The position numbers were made by a program, and so were the translations under genes. A DNA stretch of 6,809 nucleotides from JANPII01 sp031424915 (lineage in GTDB: Bacteria; Pseudomonadota; Alphaproteobacteria; Rickettsiales; Midichloriaceae). This document shows, in pieces, positions 1-6,806 of this stretch; the first letter of the stretch is position 1, and the number at the start of each line of letters is the position of its first letter. The DNA is taken from the NCBI GenBank assembly GCA_031424915.1, contig JANPII010000096.1, forward strand, positions 1-6,809, read 5' to 3'. The notes under the pieces are model-generated. The model was not told where the DNA came from. It saw only the letters and a list, made by a program, of their open reading frames with translations, and ran no database searches.

Positions 1-3000
1 CTTATCTCACTAGGAGTCCATGGAAGCCCAACATTAATATGCGCTATTATCTCCCCGCCGGCCTTTCTTGTAAGAAAGTTAATCTCTCTTTCGTTTCCTT
101 CTTTTGTCTTGGCCTCCTCTAACAATTGTAAAGTTGGGAGTAGCTCTTTTTCTCTAGCATCTAAAGTCCCTCCTTTATTGTGTGCGTCCAATATTCTAGT
201 TTTTACTTGTTCTATTGCGCCTTCTCTATACTCGTGTTTGGTTTGCTGGCGGATCTCATTAACACGCAAAAGCATATTCAGATCCGCCTTATTTAAAATG
301 CCAGTATGGCTTGGGTGCTTGCTGCGGATAGATTGGATATCTGTCACGATCTCATTGCAGTGCGTTATATATTGATCTGCCCAACCTTGCTCAAGCTTTA
401 ATTCCCCCTGTTGTTTCAGTAATAAATTGAGCTTTTGTATACCTTCGTTACTCCAGTCTTTATATAGCACTCTAATAGAGTCTAATAACACCTCATCCAT
501 TACCCCATCAACAAGATCAACCGGCAATCCCCAATTTTGTAACGCAAGCCTACTATTAATACGGGCCTCCACAATCATCTGCGCTCGCTTAGCTCTTTCT
601 AACGTAGTCACTGCATTGCAGTATGTAGCCCGTGCCGTTTCCATCGTTGACCTTAAGGGTACCAGCTGGTATTTACTATCTTCATCTTGAGCCGCGTATA
701 ACTTCTGTTGCGCGACCTGAAGTTCATATCTTCGCTTATTAGTCTCCTCAACAAGCTGCTGAAGCTCGCTACCTGTTGTGCCTTCGTCAAGTATCTCAAT
801 TGATCTGGAAAAATCATGCTTTATATCACTAAATTTCACTGCCTTATTAAGTCCATGCGCAATCACCGCATAAAGAGCATCTTCCATACTCACATCATAC
901 CCTGCCATCTGTAGAGCTATAACTTCTTTACGCTCGTCAGCTAATTGCTGAGCTAGCAAAGTGGCATTATCTCGTGCTATTGCTTCCTGCCAGTGCTCGC
1001 GCTTATCATCTTTAGTAACGCCAAAACGTTCATCTATAGCCAGAATCTCTTTATAGGATAGACCAAGATTTATAAGCTTATTTATCTCACTCTCTTTTTT
1101 CTCACCAAAGTGTCTATGCCAATAGAACTTTACCCTTTGGCTATCTTTGTCACATAGTTCGCATAAATTATGAATATGTTTTAAAACTGCCACTCCGGTG
1201 CCAGGTCCTTCACTTTCCTCATTACCGCCTTGAAGTTTATTAAGGTCTTGATATACAGTATAAAGCACAGTATTGGCCTGTTTTTCTTGCAATCCCAATA
1301 CAGCCTTAAGTAGAACAAGAGATCTCTGCAATTCCTTGTTATTAATAACACGCGCTGAGAAAAACGCCGGACGTTCTTGTGTTGTAGCTGCAGCTCGCTC
1401 CATGTATTCCCACATGCTGCCTATAAGCGGCAAGCTCCATTTATAGTCACGTGCGTATTCTCTTATTTTACTACTAACATCTACACCAATCTCTTGATCC
1501 CTGCGACCTTTACTTAAACGAATGGCTAGCTCTATCACACCAACAATGCCGTGTTCCTTTGTTTTATTGCTGGGTACTACACCGGTGTTTATGGCTTTAA
1601 TTGCTTCTTGCAGCATATCTATCACCTGCTTAGTCACCTTTATCCCATCAATGACCGCATAGTTATAGTTCTCTTCACGTACAACTTGAACTTTCTTATA
1701 CTTCTGGCCTAATGCCTTTAGGTCAGCTAATGTCAGGCCTAAGTCTAATAGCACCTCTACTGTACTTAAAGAAGGGTTGGGATGCTCTAGTTTATATCTA
1801 TCATATTGAGCCTTTGCTCCTATACGCCCCGTATGCCCATGTAGTGCAATGGATGATGATTGATTTTCTTCTCCTGCTCGTGTAAATGGCGCGCCAATAT
1901 TGTATTGCCTACTCATAAGTACGCGCAATTCTTCATTGCCCATCACTGGTCCCAGCTGCTGATTCAGATCCTCGCCGGCATAGCGCTTGTTTAGCATATT
2001 TAACGCTTGTGGATCTCCTGCTATCATTTCGCGTTGCGAATCTCTTATCTTTTCAGTTTCCAAATGCTGATTAGCAATTTGTTGCTGACTTTTTGCTTCT
2101 TCCTGCAACCTGCTCCTTATAGCCTCGCCTTCTCTTTTTTGTACTAATTTGTGTGCATTATCGAGTGTGCCCCATACATGCAACTTTTTTTCAGCCAATG
2201 CAGCGGTTGCCTCTAACACTGCAAGTTGATCGGCTGGAGATGGCGAACTTCCCTTATATATTGCCTTGTGTGCCTCTTGCCTGGCCAATAGCTCTTCATC
2301 AACAAGCCTATATTTAGCGTGCCAATTCCACACCTTATCAACATATTCAGAAGCGGCAATAGATAACTCCACAGCATTTTTCTGGACTATCTTTTTTAAC
2401 TCTTTCTTCTTCTGGGTAACAGATTGAAGCACTTCAGCAGGGCTATTTCCTTGAGCTTGCTTCGCCATACTACTGGTTGCTTTTCTAACTGTCTCTAGCT
2501 TGCTAGCCCATTCTTGCTCATACTCCTGTTGTAGCTTTTGCAGCTCACTCAGGGCAATTTTTAACTCTTCTTTAAAATCAAGGCCGTGGACCTTGGCTTT
2601 AGTTCTTATAGTATCTACTAGCTGGGTAAGATCTTCTTTTTTCAATAGCTTCGCTTGTGGCATGATAGGCATCGGCACGTCTATTATTACCGGCTTATCA
2701 TCCCCCTTTTCTTCAATGCATCTTTCTTCATCGCGCACTACCATGCTTGCCATTAAAGAGCTCTGATCCATATCAGGGATATTGCACAAAACTTGCCATA
2801 GGCCGTGCTCATTTAACATGCGAATTTCATCTTCCGTAAGAGGAAGATATTGCACTGCCATCTCTACATCTATTTCATCTCCTGCCAACCAGATTTTTTG
2901 ATCTGTGTTTGGAAGAGATGCAGCTAGTTCATCTTTTGCCACATCATTATATAGTAGACCATGTTCTAGGCTGTGGATTAATTCTACATTCTTTAATAAA

Positions 3001-3908
3001 GCTATTTCCTCTGGCTTGGTTGCCTTTTTATATTCTACAAAATCTCTAGCCAATGATGCTTTATTCTTGTAGTCTGCACCCACACATCTTATGAAATCAA
3101 CAATCTCTGGCCAAGCTACCTGATGGCTTTGCTTACTCACTTGATCGGCCACTGCATATGCAAATTTAGCCCCTTTTTTGCCCCATTCCTTAGGTAGCTG
3201 ACTCTTAATTAAGTTTATATAGGCATTATACTCAACTTCTCCTTTATCTTCTTCTAGGCTTAAAGCTTCTTGCACATACCCCTGAAGCCATATTTTTACC
3301 AATGAGGTAGGAGGTGTGGCAATATGCTCCATGGTACCCAGCGCCCGCGACCATATGCTGTCAGACTTATCTTGACTATACTCTATCGCAAGATCCGCTA
3401 ATACCTTCCAACATTTGCGCTTATCTTCGGGCGTACCTTGTTGAGCAAACAATTCACGCACTACTTGCGCATCAATACCGAGCGCAAGCACTGCTGGTAG
3501 ATTACGCCATAGCAAGGCTTCTGGGTCTTTTTTCTTACCAAGCCATTCTTTTGCTTCACCACCTTGAGCAAATATCTGCTCCCACTCTTCCATAGCTTTA
3601 AAAACAGCTTCCGTCTTCTCATGATTCTTATGCTTTATATCTGCAAGTGCCCTAAGCGTTTGAATTATATAGCCACGCATTTCAGCTTCCTTAGTATCTG
3701 TCTTGGGAGCATAGGCATCCACAAGCCTCTTTAATAAGCTGTTCTTTTCTACTATATAGGCCAGTGTGGTATTAAAATCAGGATTCGCCCCAAGGAAGCT
3801 TTTATTGCTTTCCAAAAGCCATACCGCTAGATCTCTAGGAAAGGCATGTTCATGTATAAAGAACTCCCTAAGATCACCAGCAGTTTTAATTTCAATTTTT
3901 TCTTTCAT
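1..3908 (-). CDS. Giant coiled-coil protein of unknown function, N-terminal 1302 codons (C-terminus beyond window)
   Basis: I do not recognise a family. The frame is open without a stop from ATG 3908-3906 to the window edge, giving 1302 complete codons plus 2 nt. The start is secure: an in-frame TAG lies seven codons upstream and GGAGA sits 6 nt before the ATG. The N-terminus (MKEKIEIKTAGDLREFF) is charged, with no signal peptide, and I see no membrane segment. Residues about 1-400 are mixed helical and Trp-containing. A proline-rich hinge (about 402-418, PVIIDVPMPIMP) separates them from long charged, Gln/Glu/Lys-rich helices at about 423-484, 493-546, 563-628 and 1045-1115, consistent with coiled coil. 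A degenerate LGL-type motif recurs at about 137, 717, 942 and 996. Cys916, Cys919, His931 and His933 form a possible metal site. The gene follows its own promoter. Length and composition resemble large cytosolic or secreted effector-like proteins of intracellular bacteria, but that role is inference only. Confidence 0.9.
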   Translation of the reverse strand, partial: MKEKIEIKTAGDLREFFIHEHAFPRDLAVWLLESNKSFLGANPDFNTTLAYIVEKNSLLKRLVDAYAPKTDTKEAEMRGYIIQTLRALADIKHKNHEKTEAVFKAMEEWEQIFAQGGEAKEWLGKKKDPEALLWRNLPAVLALGIDAQVVRELFAQQGTPEDKRKCWKVLADLAIEYSQDKSDSIWSRALGTMEHIATPPTSLVKIWLQGYVQEALSLEEDKGEVEYNAYINLIKSQLPKEWGKKGAKFAYAVADQVSKQSHQVAWPEIVDFIRCVGADYKNKASLARDFVEYKKATKPEEIALLKNVELIHSLEHGLLYNDVAKDELAASLPNTDQKIWLAGDEIDVEMAVQYLPLTEDEIRMLNEHGLWQVLCNIPDMDQSSLMASMVVRDEERCIEEKGDDKPVIIDVPMPIMPQAKLLKKEDLTQLVDTIRTKAKVHGLDFKEELKIALSELQKLQQEYEQEWASKLETVRKATSSMAKQAQGNSPAEVLQSVTQKKKELKKIVQKNAVELSIAASEYVDKVWNWHAKYRLVDEELLARQEAHKAIYKGSSPSPADQLAVLEATAALAEKKLHVWGTLDNAHKLVQKREGEAIRSRLQEEAKSQQQIANQHLETEKIRDSQREMIAGDPQALNMLNKRYAGEDLNQQLGPVMGNEELRVLMSRQYNIGAPFTRAGEENQSSSIALHGHTGRIGAKAQYDRYKLEHPNPSLSTVEVLLDLGLTLADLKALGQKYKKVQVVREENYNYAVIDGIKVTKQVIDMLQEAIKAINTGVVPSNKTKEHGIVGVIELAIRLSKGRRDQEIGVDVSSKIREYARDYKWSLPLIGSMWEYMERAAATTQERPAFFSARVINNKELQRSLVLLKAVLGLQEKQANTVLYTVYQDLNKLQGGNEESEGPGTGVAVLKHIHNLCELCDKDSQRVKFYWHRHFGEKKESEINKLINLGLSYKEILAIDERFGVTKDDKREHWQEAIARDNATLLAQQLADERKEVIALQMAGYDVSMEDALYAVIAHGLNKAVKFSDIKHDFSRSIEILDEGTTGSELQQLVEETNKRRYELQVAQQKLYAAQDEDSKYQLVPLRSTMETARATYCNAVTTLERAKRAQMIVEARINSRLALQNWGLPVDLVDGVMDEVLLDSIRVLYKDWSNEGIQKLNLLLKQQGELKLEQGWADQYITHCNEIVTDIQSIRSKHPSHTGILNKADLNMLLRVNEIRQQTKHEYREGAIEQVKTRILDAHNKGGTLDAREKELLPTLQLLEEAKTKEGNEREINFLTRKAGGEIIAHINVGLPWTPSEI

Positions 3909-3934
3909 CGACTTTCTCCGCCAATACTATTCAT
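3905..3934 (-). CDS. Possible 9-codon leader peptide overlapping the giant gene start
   Basis: The minus strand reads ATG 3934-3932 followed by eight codons and TGA 3907-3905 (MNSIGGESR). Its stop overlaps the ATG of the giant gene as ATGA, the usual geometry for translational coupling. A weak AGG lies about 8 nt upstream of its ATG. It falls within the predicted 5' leader of the mRNA. Against it, a nine-codon ORF is easily produced by chance, the giant gene has its own good Shine-Dalgarno, and the peptide has no run of one amino acid that would suggest attenuation. This is a candidate only. Confidence 0.2.
   Translation of the reverse strand: MNSIGGESR
3915..3919 (-). promoter_or_regulatory. 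Shine-Dalgarno of the giant protein gene
   Basis: GGAGA on the minus strand lies 6 nt before ATG 3908-3906. It fixes the start, since the next in-frame codons upstream run into a TAG and hold no other ATG. It also lies inside the possible short leader ORF at 3934-3905. Confidence 0.75.
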
Positions 3935-3988
3935 TTGATTACCTGCCACTACTGATATTTGCATCAGCTAATCTTTATATATAACGGC

Positions 3989-4008
3989 GCGAATTATCGC
4001 ATATTCGC
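3989..4008. repeat. 20-bp interrupted dyad over the -10 box (candidate operator)
   Basis: GCGAAT (3989-3994) and ATTCGC (4003-4008) are perfect inverted arms separated by 8 nt, with a central CG that continues the symmetry. The dyad covers the whole -10 hexamer and part of the spacer of the promoter at 3993-4021, where a repressor would block polymerase. Six-base arms at this spacing arise by chance about once in a few hundred bases, so only the placement makes it notable. A perfect 10-bp AT palindrome (TTATATATAA, 3975-3984) lies just past the predicted transcription start. Confidence 0.3.
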
Positions 4009-4021
4009 ACCCTAAGGTCAA
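3993..4021 (-). promoter_or_regulatory. Sigma70-type promoter for the giant protein gene
   Basis: On the minus strand TTGACC (4021-4016, -35) is followed by exactly 17 nt and then GATAAT (3998-3993, -10). The bases before the -10 box are TGC, an extended -10 element (TGn). Each hexamer differs from consensus at one position. Transcription would begin near 3985-3987, leaving a leader of about 78 nt before ATG 3908. It is the best promoter-like sequence I find in the window and faces the gene it precedes. Confidence 0.7.
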
Positions 4022-4102
4022 TACACTCAAACTTTTTTATATTAATTTTTGCATTTCTCCTCATACATCAATCCAAGAGTATACAATAAAGGTGAATAAA
4101 AG

Positions 4103-4129
4103 ATTAATACTTCTAATTCAGTAATTAAT
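4103..4129. repeat. AT-rich inverted repeat downstream of the carboxypeptidase unit
   Basis: ATTAATACT (4103-4111) can pair with AGT-A-ATTAAT (4120-4129), nine base pairs with one bulged A and an 8-nt loop. On the minus strand it is followed by CTTTTATT. It lies about 60 nt past the stop of the DUF6898-like gene, so it could help end that transcript, but the stem is almost all A-T and the T run is broken. It would be a weak terminator at best. I see no GC-rich terminator hairpin in 3909-4189. Confidence 0.2.
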
Positions 4130-4189
4130 GTTATCCGGGAAATTATCGATGCTCTATCAACACGCTGCGCCCACTAGCAATCAAGAATA

Positions 4190-4393
4190 TCACACTTCGT
4201 CTATATATTCCTTATCTTTAGTCCGGTTCATTACATATTGTAATTTGCGTAAAGCTAGCCGAGTCAATGCATCACGCGATTGGTGTTGTGGACCATACAC
4301 CACAGCTTCGGCACCGCTATTTGGATCTATCGCACTAACCTTAAGCAGCCCTCCACACACTACATATTCTATAATACATCCTTGTGCATCCAT
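4190..4393 (-). CDS. DUF6898-like small protein
   Basis: This 67-residue protein runs from ATG 4393-4391 to TGA 4192-4190. Its shape matches my recollection of the alphaproteobacterial DUF6898 family: an N-terminal beta segment (CIIEYVVCGGLLKVSAID, about residues 6-23), a gly/pro turn ending in VVYGP (about 31-35), then a helix with the conserved core RLALRKLQYVM (about 45-55) and a charged tail. The family is small, cytosolic and of unknown function; some database entries carry an unfounded serine hydroxymethyltransferase label. It starts 2 nt after the TAG of the M32 carboxypeptidase, so the two are almost certainly co-transcribed and translationally coupled. That pairing is, as far as I recall, seen elsewhere in Alphaproteobacteria and supports the call. 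No signal peptide or membrane segment is present. The plus-strand ORF over the same bases is its antisense shadow. Confidence 0.82.
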   Translation of the reverse strand: MDAQGCIIEYVVCGGLLKVSAIDPNSGAEAVVYGPQHQSRDALTRLALRKLQYVMNRTKDKEYIDEV

Positions 4394-4395
4394 AT

Positions 4396-5886
4396 CTATC
4401 CTCTAAGATACCGATCGTTTAGATGCTGTACAAAATATTTAGGATTAAGTGGCTCACCCGTAGCATTTTCTAACAACTCATTGGAGGTTGCAAATAAACA
4501 ACCATAGTTGTGCACTTTTCTTCCTAGCCATTCAACTAATGGACGCAGCTCGCCACGTTGTAATAAGACACCCCAGTTGGGCATTTCTTCAGCTAATTTA
4601 TGTGCAAGCTGCGCAGCATTCATCGCCCCCAAAGTATAGGTAGGAAAATAACCAAAAGCTCCCCATGGCCAATGTACATCTTGTAAGCAACCTAAATTAT
4701 AGTCCGGCGGAGTGATACCCAATAATTCTTGCATGTATTGATTCCATAATTCCGGGATGTCCGATACCTCTATTTTTCCGCCAATTAACTGCCGTTCAAT
4801 TCGGTAGCGTAATATAATATGCAAAGGATAGGTAACTTCATCAGCATCCACTCTAATAAAAGAAGGCGAGACATGTAACATATAATTACGTAACTGCTCA
4901 GCACTAAGAACATCTTCAGCTAGGTCGAAAGTACCCTTAAGCCGGGGGTAGAGCCCTTGAATAAATTTTGGGTGACGTCCTATTTGCTTTTCAACAAACA
5001 AAGATTGGCTCTCGTGCACTGCCATACCACAAGCATCTCCCACTGGTTGCCCGCCCCACTGCCGGGGCAATTGTTGTTGATATAAAGCATGCCCCGTTTC
5101 ATGCAAAACGCCATATAATGCAGTAATTGGGTCGTTAAGGTCATATCTGGTGGTAATTCTAATATCAGGGTAGTCACCATTGCAAAAAGGGTGCGTGCTT
5201 ATGTCCAAGCGGCCGGAATTGAGATCAAAGCCTAGATCATGTATATATTCCAAGCCTAGTTTTTCCTGCTTTTCTATAGGTATTTCTACTGGCCATTTAG
5301 ATGCAGGACCTTGTTTTTCGAGGATTTGTGCCAATAGTGGAGGAATTTCCGTGGCAAGAAACTCAAAATACTGGTCAATTTCTGCAGATTTACGCCCAGG
5401 ATCATTTTCATCTAGCAATGCATCATAGGGAAATAAATTTAAGCAGGCGGACTTGGCTTGAGCAATTTGCCGTACTATGCCTACTAAACGCTCTAAGTAT
5501 GGCTCAAGCATCTTCCAATCGTTATTAGCCCGTGCATCTCGCCATATTCCACTACAATGGGTACTAACTTCTGTATATTCTGCAAGCAACTTCACTGGCA
5601 CTGCATTGGAATGAGCATGAATACGTCGCATAGCGCGCAAATTCCCAACATCCCAATTTTCTAAGTTTTCTTCAGATGCATACAACATAAGATCTAATAT
5701 ACGAGGATCCCGTAGCTTATTTGTCGCAAGAGTGGTGAGGAAAGACATCTGTTGGCTTCGCTGCACTAGCGCATCTTTAGGTAGCATCACCTCCATATCC
5801 CAACTGAGGGTACTTTGAATAGATTTAATAAGGTGCAATTCTGCAAAAAGGTTTTTTAGCTGCGCATAAGACTTTAAAGTTGTCAT
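4396..5886 (-). CDS. M32 family metallocarboxypeptidase (thermostable carboxypeptidase 1 type)
   Basis: This complete 496-residue zinc carboxypeptidase, of usual family length, removes C-terminal amino acids from peptides in the cytosol; no signal peptide is present. The zinc motif is HETGH at 262-266: His262 and His266 bind zinc and Glu263 is the catalytic base. The third ligand is Glu292 in HESQS (291-295), 30 residues after the first His, matching the spacing in the Pyrococcus furiosus enzyme. Other M32 hallmarks are all present: STLSWDMEVMLP (25-36), HPF (232-234), DIRITTRY (241-248), IRVDADEVTYPLH (344-356), LQDVHWPWGAFGYFPTYTLG (401-420). The enzyme should be active. ATG 5886-5884 is the first in-frame ATG after an upstream TAA and is preceded 5 nt away by a weak AGGGA (5892-5896). 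The gene overlaps nothing upstream, and the DUF6898-like gene follows 2 nt after its stop. Likely role: recycling of peptides released by proteases. No clear promoter is visible before it. Confidence 0.97.
   Translation of the reverse strand: MTTLKSYAQLKNLFAELHLIKSIQSTLSWDMEVMLPKDALVQRSQQMSFLTTLATNKLRDPRILDLMLYASEENLENWDVGNLRAMRRIHAHSNAVPVKLLAEYTEVSTHCSGIWRDARANNDWKMLEPYLERLVGIVRQIAQAKSACLNLFPYDALLDENDPGRKSAEIDQYFEFLATEIPPLLAQILEKQGPASKWPVEIPIEKQEKLGLEYIHDLGFDLNSGRLDISTHPFCNGDYPDIRITTRYDLNDPITALYGVLHETGHALYQQQLPRQWGGQPVGDACGMAVHESQSLFVEKQIGRHPKFIQGLYPRLKGTFDLAEDVLSAEQLRNYMLHVSPSFIRVDADEVTYPLHIILRYRIERQLIGGKIEVSDIPELWNQYMQELLGITPPDYNLGCLQDVHWPWGAFGYFPTYTLGAMNAAQLAHKLAEEMPNWGVLLQRGELRPLVEWLGRKVHNYGCLFATSNELLENATGEPLNPKYFVQHLNDRYLRG
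4400..4404 (-). promoter_or_regulatory. Shine-Dalgarno of the DUF6898-like gene, inside the carboxypeptidase gene
   Basis: AGAGG on the minus strand sits 6 nt before ATG 4393-4391 and within the last codons of the upstream carboxypeptidase (stop TAG 4398-4396). Ribosomes finishing the first gene would uncover or hand over to this site, which supports coupled translation of the pair. Confidence 0.75.
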
Positions 5887-6012
5887 GTACTTCCCTACCG
5901 ATTGATTGTAACTCCTGTTTTATCCAATCCTCAGGCATCTGTCTACTTAATTGTCGCAAAAGTATTATAAGCTCAGGCTTGTATCATGGCCTTGCGACCG
6001 AATAAGAGTCAC
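5887..6012. other. Short spacer between the ankyrin-type pseudogene and the carboxypeptidase
   Basis: This 126-nt stretch holds a perfect TATAAT on the minus strand (5969-5964), about 77 nt before the carboxypeptidase start, but no acceptable -35 hexamer at 15-19 nt. If the carboxypeptidase has its own promoter this is the likeliest place. No terminator hairpin follows the pseudogene, so read-through from upstream is also possible. Confidence 0.3.
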
Positions 6013-6795
6013 CTATATCCTAGCTTTCGCTTTCTTCTTTACAGCTGGCGGCACTAACGAAACCAAAACCAAGCCACTATCAGGCATGTTATCTACAATT
6101 TTTTGCGCTAGCATTGCCTTGAGTACATCCTGATACTCATCTTTCATATTATTAAGAACAATATAGCGCTGCTGCTCATCAAGGTAAGATAGTATCACTT
6201 GTGCAATTTGTGCGTAGCCCTCAGTTCCATAATATCTGGACCTACTTGCTATAATATCCAATAACGTTTGGTCCCTATCATTCCGATGATTTATTAGCGC
6301 AAAGCGTTCTTGAGTATCACTGGTATTACGCAAAATAGTATCTATAATTTCTATCAGTTTATCTTTTGCTGCCACCATTAGGACTGTATAGCCTTTGGCG
6401 TCGGCCGCGCTTGGAACTAAGGCAAAATGCTTGGTGCCATATTCCCATAGCTTAGGAGAGGCTATAAAATAATGTGCTGCTGGAGATAAGCACTTCCATA
6501 TAGCTTTTTCCAGCTGCGCTTGTGAAGGGCAGCTGCTCCTAAAAAACCTACGGCCTGTATATTACGAGAAAAGGCTATAACCTAACTCTTCGTACAAAAC
6601 TTCAAATACATCTTTGGGCTCATAGGTTCTTTCATTGTTGTTGCGCTTCAAGGCATTGATACTTGCATAAAGCGCTGCAAGCTTAGATAAGAAAGGCTCA
6701 CCTCTTGTGTACCTGTAAAAGAAATCTTGTGCAGCATCGATAATAAGCTTCCTATCGTGCTCATTATTCAGTGGGTTATGAAGTTCTATTTCCAT
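6013..6795 (-). pseudogene. Ankyrin-repeat-type protein gene interrupted by an in-frame TAA
   Basis: A single minus-strand frame runs from ATG 6795-6793 to TAG 6015-6013, 259 sense codons, broken only by TAA 6564-6562 at codon 78. The first part (77 codons, start MEIELHNPLNNEHD) has AGAGG 6 nt upstream. After the stop the frame continues at once with protein-like sequence (LWEYGTKHFALVPSAADAKG, about codons 116-135). It then enters an ankyrin-like motif GYTVLMVAA (codons 135-143) and a second, weaker one around DQTLLDIIASR (175-185). The next ATG in frame (6378-6376) is the Met inside the first motif and has no Shine-Dalgarno, and no GTG or TTG start lies between, so the 121-codon downstream ORF is not a credible separate gene. 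The C-terminus is basic (VKKKAKARI). Ankyrin proteins often mediate host contacts in intracellular bacteria. Alternatives are a sequencing error, a truncated 77-residue product that is still made, or stop read-through. The ankyrin assignment rests on two degenerate motifs and is moderate. Confidence 0.65.
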
Positions 6796-6801
6796 ATTTT
6801 G

Positions 6802-6806
6802 CCTCT
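6802..6806 (-). promoter_or_regulatory. Shine-Dalgarno of the interrupted ankyrin-type gene
   Basis: AGAGG on the minus strand lies 6 nt before ATG 6795-6793, the same element and spacing used by the DUF6898-like gene. It supports this ATG as the true start and suggests translation initiation there is still intact despite the downstream TAA. The promoter would be beyond the right edge. Confidence 0.65.

Noticed and set aside
109..3984. Several plus-strand ORFs of 72-93 codons between 109 and 3984
   Set aside because: All but the tail of the last lie antisense to the 1302-codon minus-strand gene, lack convincing ribosome binding sites and have Ser/Leu/Cys-rich compositions typical of antisense shadows.
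4051..4062. Excellent GAGGAG before an ATG on the minus strand in the spacer
   Set aside because: The ATG is only 2 nt away and the frame stops after five codons, so it cannot encode a meaningful product.
3975..4064. Minus-strand 29-codon basic peptide ORF (MRRNAKINIKKF...) in the spacer
   Set aside because: It overlaps the promoter of the giant gene and has no Shine-Dalgarno. AT-rich DNA readily gives Lys/Arg/Ile-rich short frames.
4128..4507. Two overlapping plus-strand ORFs (4128-4406 and 4280-4507)
   Set aside because: They are antisense to the DUF6898-like gene and the end of the carboxypeptidase gene, both of which have recognisable conserved sequence on the minus strand.
4980..5528. 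Minus-strand ORF 4980-5180 and plus-strand ORFs 5180-5428 and 5301-5528
   Set aside because: They lie wholly within the M32 carboxypeptidase gene in other frames, and the enzyme frame carries all of the family motifs.
5825..5938. Minus-strand 37-codon ORF (MPEDWIKQELQS...) running into the carboxypeptidase start
   Set aside because: It overlaps the first 62 nt of the carboxypeptidase in another frame, has no convincing ribosome binding site and matches nothing I know. The frame is open back to a TGA just before 5970, so a gene remnant cannot be fully excluded.
5951..6133. Plus-strand 60-codon ORF 5951-6133
   Set aside because: It is mostly antisense to the end of the ankyrin-type frame and has no start signals or recognisable motif.
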